NCBI RefSeq assembly: GCF_001078055.1
Contig: NZ_CP010777.1
Location: 518,408 to 582,407, forward strand
Source of the DNA: Rufibacter radiotolerans
GTDB taxonomy: Bacteria; Bacteroidota; Bacteroidia; Cytophagales; Hymenobacteraceae
Direction: 5' to 3'
Length of the DNA stretch: 64,000 nucleotides
Part shown: in pieces, positions 1 to 8,949 of the stretch
How the letters are laid out: every line of letters starts with the position of its first letter
Position numbering within the stretch: position 1 is the first letter of the stretch
The notes under the pieces: generated by a model
Told to the model about the DNA's origin: nothing
The model's input: the letters and a program-made list of their open reading frames with translations, nothing else
Database searches by the model: none
Position numbers and translations under genes: made by a program

Positions 1-46
1 GCCCAACCACGTGCGCAGTGGCACCCTCTTTGACCAAGCCGAATAA
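1..46 (+). CDS. C-terminal tail of an upstream gene, possibly ruvB
   Basis: Only the last 14 codons and a TAA stop (44-46) are in the window, reading ...HVRSGTLFDQAE. The ending resembles the short tail of some Bacteroidota RuvB proteins, and ruvB often precedes queG in this phylum. Both points are recollection, and the fragment is too short to prove identity. That it is coding is supported by the stop being followed at once by a palindrome and then a rho-independent terminator. Confidence 0.4.
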   Translation, partial: PNHVRSGTLFDQAE

Positions 47-49
47 GCT

Positions 50-85
50 GTTTTGAGCCCATTTGGCCAAAACAGGATCAAAACG
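50..85. repeat. Palindromic repeat family A, copy 1
   Basis: Imperfect copy starting GTTTTGAGCCC and ending GATCAAAACG, four bases after the stop of the upstream gene. The centre is TTTGGCCAAA instead of the usual TTTTCCGGAAAA. Confidence 0.65.
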
Positions 86-97
86 TAAAAGTGTTTC

Positions 98-132
98 ACC
101 CTCACCAGTTGTAAAGCTGGTGAGGGTTTTTT
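98..132 (+). terminator. Rho-independent terminator
   Basis: Hairpin ACCCTCACCAG / CTGGTGAGGGT with a short loop, followed by a T run. It sits after the truncated upstream gene and ends its transcript. Confidence 0.85.
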
Positions 133-208
133 ATGGGTTTGGGATTCCCTTGTGGTTTTATGGGTGGCTTTAAGTCTTTTTTTGGCAAAGAGAGCTGGAA
201 GCAAAATT

Positions 209-372
209 GTAGCGGCGTTACACTGTAACGCCGTGGCTCCATGAAACAAAGGCATCTCCATCATTACAGACCTGTCTTTATAACAGAAAACAGTGTTGCA
301 AAAGCAGTGTTTGGGAGCTTGAAAAGATATTACTGCGAAGCACCACGGCGTTACAGTGTAACACCGCTACAG
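209..372. repeat. Inverted pair of 30-bp palindromes
   Basis: The left unit (209-240) contains GGCGTTACACTGTAACGCC, itself a perfect palindrome. The right unit (341-372) is its near-exact reverse complement including the flanks (TGTAGCGG ... CCGTGG). The two units face each other across about 100 bases. Either unit could form a hairpin, or the pair could form a cruciform. No transposase is present. Confidence 0.75.
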
Positions 373-457
373 ACCAAATAACTTCGTTGTTCGGCATTCC
401 AAATCTGGAAATCCTTGATTTCGTTTTGACATATTATCTAGAAAACAACTCGCGCTA

Positions 458-596
458 TTCGGGATTTGTAATCCCGAATTCCAGAAAAGCGGATTTATAA
501 TCCGCCTGCCGGTCTTGCATCTGGACCCGTTTAGCAATGCGTGGGGAGGGGATTGCAAATCCCCCTTTCGGAACTTCCGGATTGCAAATCCGGAAG
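458..596. repeat. Family B palindrome cluster (four units)
   Basis: Four short palindromes follow each other: TTCGGGATTTGTAATCCCGAA (458-478), GCGGATTTATAATCCGC (489-505), GGGGATTGCAAATCCCC (about 548-564) and CTTCCGGATTGCAAATCCGG (from 574). The last two and their spacer recur almost base for base, inverted, at 58297-58345. Confidence 0.8.
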
Positions 597-675
597 AGCT
601 TTGGAGCTAAGAAATTGGAAGACCTAGTAGTGCGTGCAGCTCCTACGAGTGTCTCTGCCAATGTTTCCATGATTT

Positions 676-715
676 CTGTTTTAGGCCTGTTCTCTGAAAA
701 ACAGCCCAAAAACAG
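676..715. repeat. Palindromic repeat family A, copy 2
   Basis: CTGTTTTAGGCCTG on the left and CAGCCCAAAAACAG on the right around a TTCTCTGAAAA centre; a slightly decayed copy upstream of queG. Confidence 0.75.
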
Positions 716-783
716 AATTTTTACGGCAACTGAAATTCTTTTCCGCCAATTTTGTTGAAAGAAAGGCAATTACCTTTACACCC

Positions 784-1755
784 ATGCTGAACCTCGCGCC
801 CAAACATACCCAATTCATCAAGCAGAAAGCCCTGGAGCTCGGGTTTATGTATTGCGGGGTGTCCAAGGCCGATTTTCTGGAGGAGGAGGCGCCTAGGTTG
901 GAGAATTGGCTCAACCAGAACAAACATGGCCAGATGCACTACATGGCCAACCACTTTGACAAACGCCTGGACCCGCGCCTGCTGGTAGAGGGGGCCAAAT
1001 CGGTGGTGAGTCTGTTGCTGAACTATTACCCGGAGGAAACCCAACCCGAGGACACGTTTCAGATCTCTAAGTACGCGTACGGCCAGGACTACCACTTTCT
1101 CATCAAAGACAAGCTTAAGACCCTGTACCAGTTTATTCAGGAAGAGATAGGCGAAGTAGGTGGACGCGTGTTCGTGGATTCGGCGCCGGTCATGGACAAG
1201 GTATGGGCGAAGAAAAGCGGGTTGGGCTGGGTAGGCAAGAACAGCAACCTTATCAGGCCCGGGGTGGGCAGTTTCTTTTTCATCGCGGAGCTGATCCTGG
1301 ACCTGGACCTGGAGCCGGACGGGCCTATCAAAGACTACTGCGGTACCTGCACCAAGTGCATGGATGCCTGCCCCACCGATGCCATTTCTACCCCCTACGT
1401 GGTAGACGGCAGCAAATGCATCTCTTATTTCACTATTGAGTTGAAGGACCAGATTCCGCAGGAGGTAGAGGGAAAATTTGGGAACTGGGTATTTGGCTGC
1501 GACATCTGCCAGGACGTGTGCCCCTGGAACCGGTTCAGTAAACCGCATCAGGAGCCCCTGTTAAAGCCACATCCTGAGTTGCTCCACCTTTCCGCAGGGG
1601 ATTGGAGGGAGCTGACTCAGGATGTGTTTGGAGAAATTTTTAGAAAATCGGCTGTAAAACGCACGGGCTACGCCGGGCTTACCCGTAATCTGAAATTTGT
1701 AGCCAATGAACCGGCCCCGTTAAGCGGCCATCACGTTCCCGAAGACTTTGTCTAA
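784..1755 (+). CDS. queG: tRNA epoxyqueuosine(34) reductase QueG
   Basis: QueG performs the last step of queuosine synthesis, reducing epoxyqueuosine to queuosine in tRNA anticodons with a cobalamin and two 4Fe-4S clusters. The 323-residue product has the N-terminal DUF1730-type domain and then a ferredoxin-like pair of cysteine motifs: C186-x2-C189-x2-C192-x3-C196-P and C239-x2-C242-x3-C246-P. It is shorter than the E. coli enzyme because the C-terminal HEAT-like repeats are missing, which is usual for Bacteroidota. The ATG at 784 gives the family's normal N-terminus. A TTG/TACCTTTA promoter-like pair lies just upstream, implying a very short leader. The last 36 bases overlap a convergent small gene. 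Confidence 0.95.
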   Translation: MLNLAPKHTQFIKQKALELGFMYCGVSKADFLEEEAPRLENWLNQNKHGQMHYMANHFDKRLDPRLLVEGAKSVVSLLLNYYPEETQPEDTFQISKYAYGQDYHFLIKDKLKTLYQFIQEEIGEVGGRVFVDSAPVMDKVWAKKSGLGWVGKNSNLIRPGVGSFFFIAELILDLDLEPDGPIKDYCGTCTKCMDACPTDAISTPYVVDGSKCISYFTIELKDQIPQEVEGKFGNWVFGCDICQDVCPWNRFSKPHQEPLLKPHPELLHLSAGDWRELTQDVFGEIFRKSAVKRTGYAGLTRNLKFVANEPAPLSGHHVPEDFV

Positions 1756-1914
1756 GATAGGGCTGTAAGAAGAAGAGAACCGCTTGTAGCACCAGTCGCG
1801 CAGCGTCTCTAACTCTGAGCGCACCAGCATCCGCATGCTTTTTCTCAATTCCTTCTCAAACAACTTAGAGTCAAAGCTTACTTTGTCTAAAATTAATTTT
1901 ACGTACTCCAACAT
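1720..1914 (-). CDS. Small conserved hypothetical protein (64 aa)
   Basis: A soluble, charged 64-residue protein beginning [25 protein letters not shown] in style (helix-rich, no signal peptide) with a WCY motif near residue 42. I recall close relatives in other Cytophagales genomes, always small and of unknown function. It converges on queG and overlaps that gene's 3' end by 36 bases. No function is assigned. Confidence 0.75.
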   Translation of the reverse strand: MLEYVKLILDKVSFDSKLFEKELRKSMRMLVRSELETLRDWCYKRFSSSYSPILDKVFGNVMAA

Positions 1915-2040
1915 GACTTTTATATAAATAGGTATAGGTGAGTGTATTGTGTTAGGATTCCTTCTTCTGGATTAAGATATACGCAAAACAGGCGCTTTTG
2001 TCTAAAGGATTTATACTGAAATTTTAAAATAATACCATAA

Positions 2041-2070
2041 AAAAAGGCAATCTGTTAAAGATTGCCTTTT
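2041..2070 (-). terminator. Terminator of the ferritin-like operon
   Basis: AAAAGGCAATCT / AGATTGCCTTTT hairpin with a short loop, flanked by an A run that becomes the U run on the minus strand. It lies about 20 bases past the stop of the second ferritin-like gene. Confidence 0.88.
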
Positions 2071-2091
2071 AAGTTTTTGGGTAGTAACTGG

Positions 2092-2940
2092 TTACCGGAT
2101 GAACGGAGTCACAATAGCTAATACCTGGTCTTTGGTCAAGGGCTCATCAAACGCTTCAGAGGCTGCCTCAGCGGTAATATTGATGCCGTTGGCGTTCATA
2201 ATGATGTTCACCGTAGCTTGTGTGGTTAGTTCCTCCCCGTCATAGATAGGTTGGGTAGCTGCGGGCAGACCGCCTCTGTCTTTCAAAGTAATCCATGGTT
2301 TTACAGGAGCGGCAATGGTAGGTACATCACGGCGCATTCTCCGGATGTGGGCCGCATGGCGGGCTTCTACCGAGTGAATCTGCAGGGCTGCCTGTAGTAC
2401 AGCATTGCTTGCTACCAGATTACCGGCCTGGCCTTTGTAGGCACGTACCCCGGTGTCTTCAAATGCCTGGGCAACGGCTAGCATGGTACCGTAGTTAGTG
2501 AACACATCTGCAAAAGCGCCTCTGGCGGTGTAGTCAAAGTTGGCAGCGGTAAAGGTTACCGGGGTGCCTTGCAAGCTGGTGATGGTGGTACGCAGGAAAG
2601 CCACGTGCTGGGCTTCATGGTCTCTGATCAAGGTAAGGGCTCCCTGGGCGGCGGCATTGGCACCTACTGCAGGCGCGGCAATCACTGCTTGCTTATAGAA
2701 CTCAGACTCCAGATACTCTAAGGTCAAGGCGAAGTTCAACACTTCCACAATGGCGGTGTTGCTACCGGTCTGGGCGTAGGCTTTGTTCAGCATAGACCCA
2801 AAGGCCAACGGAACGGCGGTGGCGGCCAGTTTCTTGCCGAAGCCGGCAAAGTGCTTGAAAACGTTCCGGCGAGGGTCTAAGCGCTCAAATACTTCCGGAT
2901 CTACTTTTTCAATTTCTTTTATTACGTTGAATATATTCAT
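2092..2940 (-). CDS. Exported ferritin-like domain protein
   Basis: 282 residues of the Ferritin_2 type (related to plant desiccation protein PCC13-62 and common in pairs in Bacteroidota). The N-terminus has PRRNVFKHF at about residues 23-31, then a hydrophobic stretch ending KAYAQ, which looks like a Tat-type signal. The four-helix part carries the Glu and His residues expected of a diiron bundle: LEYLESEF, RDHEAQH and SVEARHAAH. The protein is probably periplasmic. It is second in a two-gene operon, 19 bases after the paralogous gene at 2960-3718. Metal storage, oxidase activity or envelope protection are all possible; the sequence does not decide. Confidence 0.85.
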   Translation of the reverse strand: MNIFNVIKEIEKVDPEVFERLDPRRNVFKHFAGFGKKLAATAVPLAFGSMLNKAYAQTGSNTAIVEVLNFALTLEYLESEFYKQAVIAAPAVGANAAAQGALTLIRDHEAQHVAFLRTTITSLQGTPVTFTAANFDYTARGAFADVFTNYGTMLAVAQAFEDTGVRAYKGQAGNLVASNAVLQAALQIHSVEARHAAHIRRMRRDVPTIAAPVKPWITLKDRGGLPAATQPIYDGEELTTQATVNIIMNANGINITAEAASEAFDEPLTKDQVLAIVTPFIR

Positions 2941-2959
2941 GGCTTTGTTTCTCCTTTAA

Positions 2960-3718
2960 TTATTGTGTTGGTAAACCGGTAGCTACAATGGTTTCTTTGA
3001 TGAACGGCTGTGCGCGCTGCAATACCTCAGAAGGCATTAAGGCTACATCCAGTCCGTTAGAATCCACGATCATTCTGCCAGCAATAATGCCGGAGTCACC
3101 TTTGGCGAAATCTCCGTTGCTGATCAGGTCTCTGATCTCGGCGGCGTGGCGGGCTTCCACAGACACAATCTTACCGGCCAGGGTCAGGTAGGTCAATCCG
3201 TTACCGGTATCGGTGAAAAGTTTCCCGGCTCCGTTGTAGGCGGCTACGCCCAGGTCTTCAAACGTTTTGGCGGTAGCCAGTACAGAGGCGCGGTCTGAGA
3301 AATTAACGGCAGAGAAGTTAGGGGTAAGGTCCTGAATTCTGGAAGCAGCCGGAATGGCGGCCTTGAAGAACTCGCGGTGCGCTACCTCATGGTTACGGAT
3401 GTCTGTCAGGATAGAGCGCTCCAGGGCGCTAGGGAACGTGGTAGAGAAAGCGGTATGGGCCACCACCTGGGTGTAGAAGGCGGCTTCCAGTTGCTCCAGA
3501 GCGTAAGCGTAGTTCAGGATTCCCACGTCGCCGGTACCCAGGTTTACGCTGCCAGAAGTGTTAGGCATGCTGTCATCGTCGTCATCGCAACCTGCCAGCA
3601 GCAAAGCAGAAACAGCTACGCCGGCACCGGTATAGCGCAGAAAGGAACGTCGGTTCAAAGGATTGTTCAATTCCTGGAGGGTATCTTTCTCAGGAACTGG
3701 GGTGGTGTTTTTTGCCAT
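2960..3718 (-). CDS. Tat lipoprotein with ferritin-like domain
   Basis: 252 residues from the ATG at 3718, preferred over an in-frame start nine codons upstream because it gives a proper Tat signal: R23-R24-S-F-L followed by a hydrophobic run and the lipobox LLLAGC with Cys44, then a run of aspartates. The remainder is a Ferritin_2 domain with LEQLEAAFY, RNHEVAHREF and SVEARHAAEI as likely diiron ligands. It is therefore an exported, lipid-anchored paralogue of its downstream neighbour at 2092-2940. The two are 19 bases apart and share one terminator. Confidence 0.87.
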   Translation of the reverse strand: MAKNTTPVPEKDTLQELNNPLNRRSFLRYTGAGVAVSALLLAGCDDDDDSMPNTSGSVNLGTGDVGILNYAYALEQLEAAFYTQVVAHTAFSTTFPSALERSILTDIRNHEVAHREFFKAAIPAASRIQDLTPNFSAVNFSDRASVLATAKTFEDLGVAAYNGAGKLFTDTGNGLTYLTLAGKIVSVEARHAAEIRDLISNGDFAKGDSGIIAGRMIVDSNGLDVALMPSEVLQRAQPFIKETIVATGLPTQ

Positions 3719-3941
3719 AGTTTTAACTTGTTGAAGGTGAAACAAATGCTGCTACCGGAATCTAACCAAGGCCCGGAGTCTGCCTTCCGCCTTTTACATG
3801 ATTGGGCGGAAGTAGCGAGACCTACGACAAGAGTTATAGACCTGGATTTCAAGGGAGGAAAAAAAATCAAAAAAAGCAGGATTATTTTTTGTTCGCGTCC
3901 GTGGTGAGCGGATAAGGGTGGGAGCCTTGGCTGGTAATTCG

Positions 3942-3949
3942 TACTTTTG
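3942..3949 (+). promoter_or_regulatory. Candidate -7 element for batD-aroC
   Basis: TACTTTTG matches the Bacteroidota -7 consensus TAnnTTTG about 45 bases before the batD start. A TTG at 3927-3929 is closer than the ideal spacing, so the assignment is tentative. Confidence 0.45.
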
Positions 3950-3965
3950 AAAGAATTGGAACGGC

Positions 3966-4003
3966 CGTTTTAAGGCCGTTTTCCTGAAAACAGATGAAAA
4001 ACG
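3966..4003. repeat. Palindromic repeat family A, copy 3
   Basis: CGTTTTAAGGCCGTTTTC on the left is intact; the right arm GAAAACAGATGAAAAACG is altered and contains the batD ATG (3994-3996). The repeat therefore covers the translation start. Confidence 0.7.
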
Positions 4004-5424
4004 CGCTCTTCCTTCTTTTATGGCTTTTCTGTTGGGCCCCCCTCTGCGCCGCCCAGGAACTGACCGTGGAGTATGGCGCGGCCAGCGTTCCCATTGACCA
4101 ATATTTTACTATTTCCTTAAAAGCCCCGGCTACCAAGCCCACCAAGGTAGACGGGTTCCCCGAGATTGAAGGGATGCAGAAGAGCACCCAGAAGTCCTCT
4201 ACCACCACCTACACCCGGGGCAAGGTGGTATCTGTGGTGTACACGCTTACCCAGCAGTACGCCCCTTTAAAGGAAGGCGACTTTGCCATAAAGCCCTTTA
4301 CCCTTACCGTAGACGGGAAAGCCGTGGCTGTGCCGGGCTTCAAAGGGAAGGTAGGACCAGTAGTCCCGGCCACGGCTACCCCCGTAGATAGTTTACTGGC
4401 CGCTGCTGCCCCCATTGGCGCCCCCGAGTTTATGGAGGTAAAGGAAAATGCCTTCCTCACGCTGCATGTGCCCAAGCAGACCGCGTATGTAGGGGAGGCC
4501 GTGCCGGTGTCACTCTGGTTTTATGTGGCAGACACAGACCTGGGCCTGCTGGATTTTTACCAGTTTGAGACCCAGATTGTAAGCATCATCCGCAGTCTCA
4601 AGCAGCGTAGCGCCCTGGAAGAGACTGTACCCCAGGAGGAAATCCTGCCCGAGAAAGTGAAAGTGGGCGACAAAGACTTCACCCGCTACAAACTCTATGA
4701 AGCCATCCTGTTCCCCATCACGCCCCAGGACCTGAGCTTCCCGGCGGTGAACCTGCGCATGATCAAGTACAAGATCGCTAAGAACCCTTCCTTGCTCATT
4801 CAGAACCGCCAGCCGGAATTCAAGACCTATGCCACCCAGATTAAAGCCGTGAACGTGAAGGCCCTGCCGCCGCACCCCCTGCGGGACCAGGTACCGGTGG
4901 GGGTGTTCCGGTTAGAGGAGCAGGTCTCCCGCAACACCATCTCTTTAAACCAGAACCTGGTGTACCACCTACGCATTGGGGGCGAAGGCAACATCAAAAC
5001 CTTACCGCTGCCCCAGAACATTGCCGTCTCTAGCAAGCTGGAGATTTACCCACCTGAGATCAGGCTGCAGGAAAACATCAGGCAGGGGAGGATCCTGGGC
5101 GACAAGACCTTCCGCTACTTTATAGTGGGCCGACAGGCCGGCGAGTTTCCGTTGCGCGAGTTGTTCCAGTGGGTGTATTTTAACCCGGTTACCGCCCGCT
5201 ATGACACCTTAAGGCCCAGCATTACGGTGCGGGTAAGGGGCCAGGAAGATCAAAATAGTTTTATAAGGGCCCAAGATGTGGGTGATTTTTACAATATTGC
5301 TGACACAGAGAGCAATCAGTTGATTAGTCTGACCCAATTGAAGGAGGTGCGCCTGTACACGAATATCGTGTTGGCCGTGATGTTGGGGGTTAGTTTGTTT
5401 ATCTTCATACTAAAGAGGAAATGA
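3994..5424 (+). CDS. batD: BatD-family membrane-anchored protein
   Basis: 476 residues. A signal peptide (about 1-20, ending CAAQ) is followed by a long beta-rich periplasmic region with the BatD hallmark order: [14 protein letters not shown] near the start, then [29 protein letters not shown] single membrane helix and KRK end the protein. BatD belongs to the Bat (Bacteroides aerotolerance) group of envelope proteins of uncertain biochemical role; here batA, batB, batC and batE are absent. The stop overlaps the aroC start as ATGA, implying translational coupling. Its ATG lies inside a palindromic repeat. Confidence 0.85.
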   Translation: MKNALFLLLWLFCWAPLCAAQELTVEYGAASVPIDQYFTISLKAPATKPTKVDGFPEIEGMQKSTQKSSTTTYTRGKVVSVVYTLTQQYAPLKEGDFAIKPFTLTVDGKAVAVPGFKGKVGPVVPATATPVDSLLAAAAPIGAPEFMEVKENAFLTLHVPKQTAYVGEAVPVSLWFYVADTDLGLLDFYQFETQIVSIIRSLKQRSALEETVPQEEILPEKVKVGDKDFTRYKLYEAILFPITPQDLSFPAVNLRMIKYKIAKNPSLLIQNRQPEFKTYATQIKAVNVKALPPHPLRDQVPVGVFRLEEQVSRNTISLNQNLVYHLRIGGEGNIKTLPLPQNIAVSSKLEIYPPEIRLQENIRQGRILGDKTFRYFIVGRQAGEFPLRELFQWVYFNPVTARYDTLRPSITVRVRGQEDQNSFIRAQDVGDFYNIADTESNQLISLTQLKEVRLYTNIVLAVMLGVSLFIFILKRK

Positions 5425-6503
5425 GTAACACGTACGGGTCCATTTTCCGGATCACAACTTTTGGGGAGTCACATGGTACGGCCGTTGGCGTCATTGTAGA
5501 CGGTTGCCCCGCGGGCCTGCCTATCACCATAGAAGAACTGCAGGCCGGCCTGGACCGCCGCCGGCCGGGCCAGTCAAAGATCACCACGCCCCGTGACGAG
5601 AAAGACCAGGTGCAGATTCTGTCGGGAATTTTCCAGGGTTATACCCAGGGCACGCCCATCGCGCTGGCCGTCTATAACAAAGATCAGGCAAGCCATGACT
5701 ACTCCCACATTGAGAACGCTTTCCGGCCTTCGCACGCAGACTACACCTACACCGCCAAGTACGGCACCCGTGACCACCGCGGCGGCGGCCGAAGCTCGGC
5801 CCGTGAAACCCTGGCGCGCGTGGCGGCCGGAGTGCTGGCCCAGAAGTTCCTGGCCCAGAAAGGCATCCAGATCACCTCTTATGTCTCACAGGTAGGCTCC
5901 ATTCATGCCCCCGCAGACTACTCGCAGCTGGACCTGAGCCAGGTAGACAGCAACATTGTGCGGTGCCCTCACCCAGAGACGGCCCAGGCCATGATCAAAC
6001 TTATAGAAGAAACCCGCGATAAACTAGACACTATTGGCGGCGTGGTTTCCTGCGTGATCAAAGGCGTACCCGCCGGGCTGGGCGAACCGGTGTTTGACAA
6101 ACTGCACGCCGAGTTGGGCAAAGCCATGCTGAGCATTAACGCTGTGAAAGGCTTTGAGTACGGCAGCGGTTTTGAAGGCGTAAGCATGTACGGCTCTGAG
6201 CACAATGACGTCTTTTACACCGATGAGGAAGGCCACGTGAAAACCCGCACCAACCACTCCGGGGGTATCCAGGGCGGCATCTCCAATGGCCAGGACATCT
6301 ACTTTAAAGTGGCGTTCAAACCAGTGGCCACTATCTTGCAGGCCCAGACCACCATTGACAAGACTGGCGAGGAGATTGTGCTGCAAGGCAAAGGCCGTCA
6401 TGACCCTTGCGTCCTGCCCCGCGCCGTGCCTATTGTAGACGCCATGGCCGCCCTGGTACTGGCAGATTTCGTGCTGCGCCAACGCGCCAATAAGATTGAT
6501 TGA
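5421..6503 (+). CDS. aroC: Chorismate synthase
   Basis: Catalyses the last step of the shikimate pathway, converting EPSP to chorismate with reduced FMN. The 360-residue protein has the family signatures in order: TTFGESHG near the N-terminus, [13 protein letters not shown] around residues 115-130 (FMN and phosphate contacts) and [13 protein letters not shown] near residue 285. Length is normal. The start is fixed by the ATGA overlap with batD. Confidence 0.97.
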   Translation: MSNTYGSIFRITTFGESHGTAVGVIVDGCPAGLPITIEELQAGLDRRRPGQSKITTPRDEKDQVQILSGIFQGYTQGTPIALAVYNKDQASHDYSHIENAFRPSHADYTYTAKYGTRDHRGGGRSSARETLARVAAGVLAQKFLAQKGIQITSYVSQVGSIHAPADYSQLDLSQVDSNIVRCPHPETAQAMIKLIEETRDKLDTIGGVVSCVIKGVPAGLGEPVFDKLHAELGKAMLSINAVKGFEYGSGFEGVSMYGSEHNDVFYTDEEGHVKTRTNHSGGIQGGISNGQDIYFKVAFKPVATILQAQTTIDKTGEEIVLQGKGRHDPCVLPRAVPIVDAMAALVLADFVLRQRANKID

Positions 6504-6507
6504 TTCT

Positions 6508-6543
6508 GTTTTGGGCCTGTTTTCCAGAAAACAGGCCCAAAAC
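6508..6543. repeat. Palindromic repeat family A, copy 4 (near-perfect)
   Basis: GTTTTGGGCCTGTTTTC and its exact reverse complement around a CA centre, directly after the aroC stop. It is a good representative of the consensus. Confidence 0.9.
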
Positions 6544-6593
6544 GCAAGATCTTTTAAAGCAGCTTTCCTTTTCCAGGGATGGCTTATAATAAA

Positions 6594-6643
6594 AAAAGGT
6601 GTTTTGGGGCTGTTTTCATGAAAACAGCCCCAAAACACCTTTT
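6594..6643. repeat. Family A copy 5, probable bidirectional terminator
   Basis: The core GTTTTGGGGCTGTTTTC with its complement is extended by private arms AAAAGGT / ACCTTTT, giving a hairpin with T runs on both strands between the convergent aroC and antiporter genes. Confidence 0.88.
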
Positions 6644-6660
6644 ACGTTCCCGCCTTACCT

Positions 6661-8037
6661 TTACAGAATCTCTATGATCCAGATCAAGGCCAAAACCGGC
6701 AACAGGTAAATAAGCGAATATTTGAAGACGTACTGGAAGAAGGGAGGCATCTTCACGCCCGCCTGCTCGGCAATAGACTTGACCATGAAGTTAGGGCCAT
6801 TGCCAATGTAGGTCATGGCGCCAAACAGCACCGCGCCGGTAGAGATAGCCTCTAAGATTAGACGCGTTTCCGGAGACTGGGCCAGACCCACGGCGAAATC
6901 ATGCACCTGGGCAGGGTTGGCGTAGTTGAGGTGGTACTTGGCCATGCCCAATGACAGGAAGTTGGCATAAGTAGGGGCATTGTCCAGCACCCCAGAGAGA
7001 GAACCCGTTACCCAATAGAAAACCGAAGGCGTCAGTTGGGCGGCAAAAGCTGGGGAAGAAGCCAGTTCCGCGGACAGCTGGAGCGCCGGCATCATGGTAA
7101 AGAAAATCCCGAAGAACAGGAACACCACCTCCAGGATGGGGTCAAACGAGAAATGGTTACCGTTTAAAGCGGTTCGGCTGGCAAACCTGAAGCACATAAA
7201 AGCGGCTGTGAGCTGGATGATCTCCCGCACAAAAGAAATCTTGACGCCGCCTTCCAGCGGAATATAGGGGAGCCACTCATAAGAAGCCGGGTTCAGGAAC
7301 GTCGCGCCAATGATCACCGCCAGCCAAACCAGGTTACGCTTGCCTTTGAGGTAGAACTCAGTGGTGGCCTCGTTTCTGGCTTTTACGCTGGGGCTGGGGG
7401 TAAAGCTGGGTTTGTTGCGCCGATCCAGCACAAAGAAGATGACGCAAAGGGCTCCTACGGCAATCGCCCAGGGGGTGAACAGGTGCTGGAGAGTCCAGAA
7501 AAACGGTACACCCTTCAGGAAACCAATGAACAGCGGTGGGTCGCCCAGGGGCGTGAGCATACCGCCGGCGTTACTTACAATAAAGATGAAGAACACGATC
7601 TGGTAAGGCTTTATGCGGTGGTTGTTCAACCGGATGAACGGCCTGATGAGCAGGAGCGAGGCTCCGGTGGTCCCTATCACGTTGGCAATGACGGCGCCAA
7701 AAAGCAGAATGGCCACATTCATGATCGGGGTAGCATTGGCGTTGGCGTTCACATAAATACCGCCGGCGGCAATGTACAGGGAGCTGAGCAGAATAGCGAA
7801 GGAGGCATACTCGGCTAAGGTCTCAATGGGCATGTGGGTGTCATGCAGCACCAGCAGGTAATAGGCCAGCACCAGCAAGCCTAAGCCTACCGCAATGGTT
7901 TTATAATATTTATGCCAGAAATGCGGGAAAAAAATGGGGCCCGTGGCAATAAGACCAATCAAAAGAACAAAGGGGGCAATGAGAAAACCAGGCACGTTGG
8001 GTAAAGAGGCAGCCAGTAAAACAGTGGCGTTGAGCAT
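6661..8037 (-). CDS. Putative sodium:proton antiporter / CitMHS-type transporter
   Basis: 458 residues, almost entirely hydrophobic, with about eleven to thirteen membrane helices. The segment GTTGASLLLIRPFIR followed by SNAGGMLTPLGDPPLF is the signature of the ArsB/NhaD/CitMHS transporter superfamily. A second half-motif, GSLSGVLDNAPTYANF, also fits NhaD-like antiporters. The product is predicted to exchange sodium for protons at the inner membrane; a dicarboxylate or citrate substrate cannot be excluded. It is a single-gene unit ending at the palindromic terminator shared with aroC. Confidence 0.8.
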   Translation of the reverse strand: MLNATVLLAASLPNVPGFLIAPFVLLIGLIATGPIFFPHFWHKYYKTIAVGLGLLVLAYYLLVLHDTHMPIETLAEYASFAILLSSLYIAAGGIYVNANANATPIMNVAILLFGAVIANVIGTTGASLLLIRPFIRLNNHRIKPYQIVFFIFIVSNAGGMLTPLGDPPLFIGFLKGVPFFWTLQHLFTPWAIAVGALCVIFFVLDRRNKPSFTPSPSVKARNEATTEFYLKGKRNLVWLAVIIGATFLNPASYEWLPYIPLEGGVKISFVREIIQLTAAFMCFRFASRTALNGNHFSFDPILEVVFLFFGIFFTMMPALQLSAELASSPAFAAQLTPSVFYWVTGSLSGVLDNAPTYANFLSLGMAKYHLNYANPAQVHDFAVGLAQSPETRLILEAISTGAVLFGAMTYIGNGPNFMVKSIAEQAGVKMPPFFQYVFKYSLIYLLPVLALIWIIEIL

Positions 8038-8186
8038 AAGGGCACGGTTAATGGAAAATCTGGAGGGGCAAAGGTACGCTTTCTCCTGAAAACGGAAGAC
8101 GTTTTTAGCCCCCTTTCCGGCAAACGTGCCTAAACCAGGCAGGGGTGGTACCCAAGAAGTAAGCGTCAGGTATCGGAAATTCTAAC

Positions 8187-8194
8187 TATTTTTG
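8187..8194 (+). promoter_or_regulatory. Candidate -7 element for the nifU-like gene
   Basis: TATTTTTG matches TAnnTTTG about 50 bases upstream of the start. No clear TTG is found at the expected -33 distance. Confidence 0.4.
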
Positions 8195-8244
8195 GAAACT
8201 TAATTAAAGACCCATAAGTTTTTACTATATAACTAGATACAGCC

Positions 8245-8862
8245 ATGACTGATAATACCACCAAACCGGTTTCTGTGTATGCAGAGGCCAACCCTAACCC
8301 GGAGTCAATGAAGTTTGTCCTGAATTCCACTTTATTAGGGGAAGGCGGCAGCGTTGATTACCCTAGCGTAGAGGACGCGGCAGAATCACCGTTCGCGCAG
8401 GAGCTTTTCAACTTTGACTACGTGTCACGGGTGTTCATTGCGAGCAACTTTGTTACGGTCACCAAAAATTCGCCTATCCAGTGGGCGCAGCTTATCCCAG
8501 AGCTAAGAACCTTCATTAAGTCTTACGTAGAGGCAGGCGGACCTATTTTCCTGGGTACCCCAACCACTACCACTGCGGCCACGGCCTCAGCTGAAGTGTC
8601 TGCTGACCTGTCTGCCGAAGACGCCGATATCTCCCAGAAAGTGATTGACCTGTTAGAGAACTACGTGCGCCCGGCCGTGGAGCAGGACGGTGGAAACATC
8701 ACCTTCCGTTCTTACAAAGACGGCGTGGTGACCGTAAACCTGCAAGGTTCTTGCAGCGGTTGCCCCTCTGCCACTGTTACTCTCAAAGCCGGTATTGAGA
8801 ACCTGCTCAAGCGTATGGTACCTGAGGTACAGGAAGTAGTAGCCGAAGGCGTAACGCTCTAA
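8245..8862 (+). CDS. NifU-family Fe-S cluster carrier (Nfu)
   Basis: 205 residues with two parts: an Nfu N-terminal domain (about 8-95, beginning YAEANPNPESMKFV) and a C-terminal NifU domain (about 128-205) with the cluster-binding Cys170-x2-Cys173 in GSCSGCPSA. A short Ala/Thr/Ser linker joins them. The protein receives a 4Fe-4S cluster from the assembly machinery and hands it to target enzymes. The window also encodes an Fe-S enzyme, QueG, but there is no operon link to it. Confidence 0.93.
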   Translation: MTDNTTKPVSVYAEANPNPESMKFVLNSTLLGEGGSVDYPSVEDAAESPFAQELFNFDYVSRVFIASNFVTVTKNSPIQWAQLIPELRTFIKSYVEAGGPIFLGTPTTTTAATASAEVSADLSAEDADISQKVIDLLENYVRPAVEQDGGNITFRSYKDGVVTVNLQGSCSGCPSATVTLKAGIENLLKRMVPEVQEVVAEGVTL

Positions 8863-8880
8863 GCTCCCCCGTTATCCATA

Positions 8881-8915
8881 ACAAAAAAGGCCCTGGTTTT
8901 CCAGGGCCTTTTTTG
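8881..8915. terminator. Bidirectional terminator
   Basis: AAAAAAGGCCCTGG / CCAGGGCCTTTTTT hairpin between the convergent nifU-like and yitT genes; U runs form on either strand. Confidence 0.9.
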
Positions 8916-8949
8916 TTGAATTTGTATTTCGGCCGGTAGGCCGATGATG

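Larger units (their letters stand above)
133..783. other. Repeat-rich intergenic region before queG
   Basis: About 650 bases without a credible gene. It holds a pair of inverted palindromes (about 209-240 and 341-372), a cluster of family B palindromes (458-596), a family A copy (676-715) and, at the right end, a promoter-like TTG (752-754) with TACCTTTA (771-778) just upstream of queG. Short open frames here merely run through the repeats. Confidence 0.75.

Noticed and set aside
367-758. Overlapping open frames on both strands before queG
   Set aside because: They are translations of the palindromic repeats, which read open in several frames because of their symmetry.
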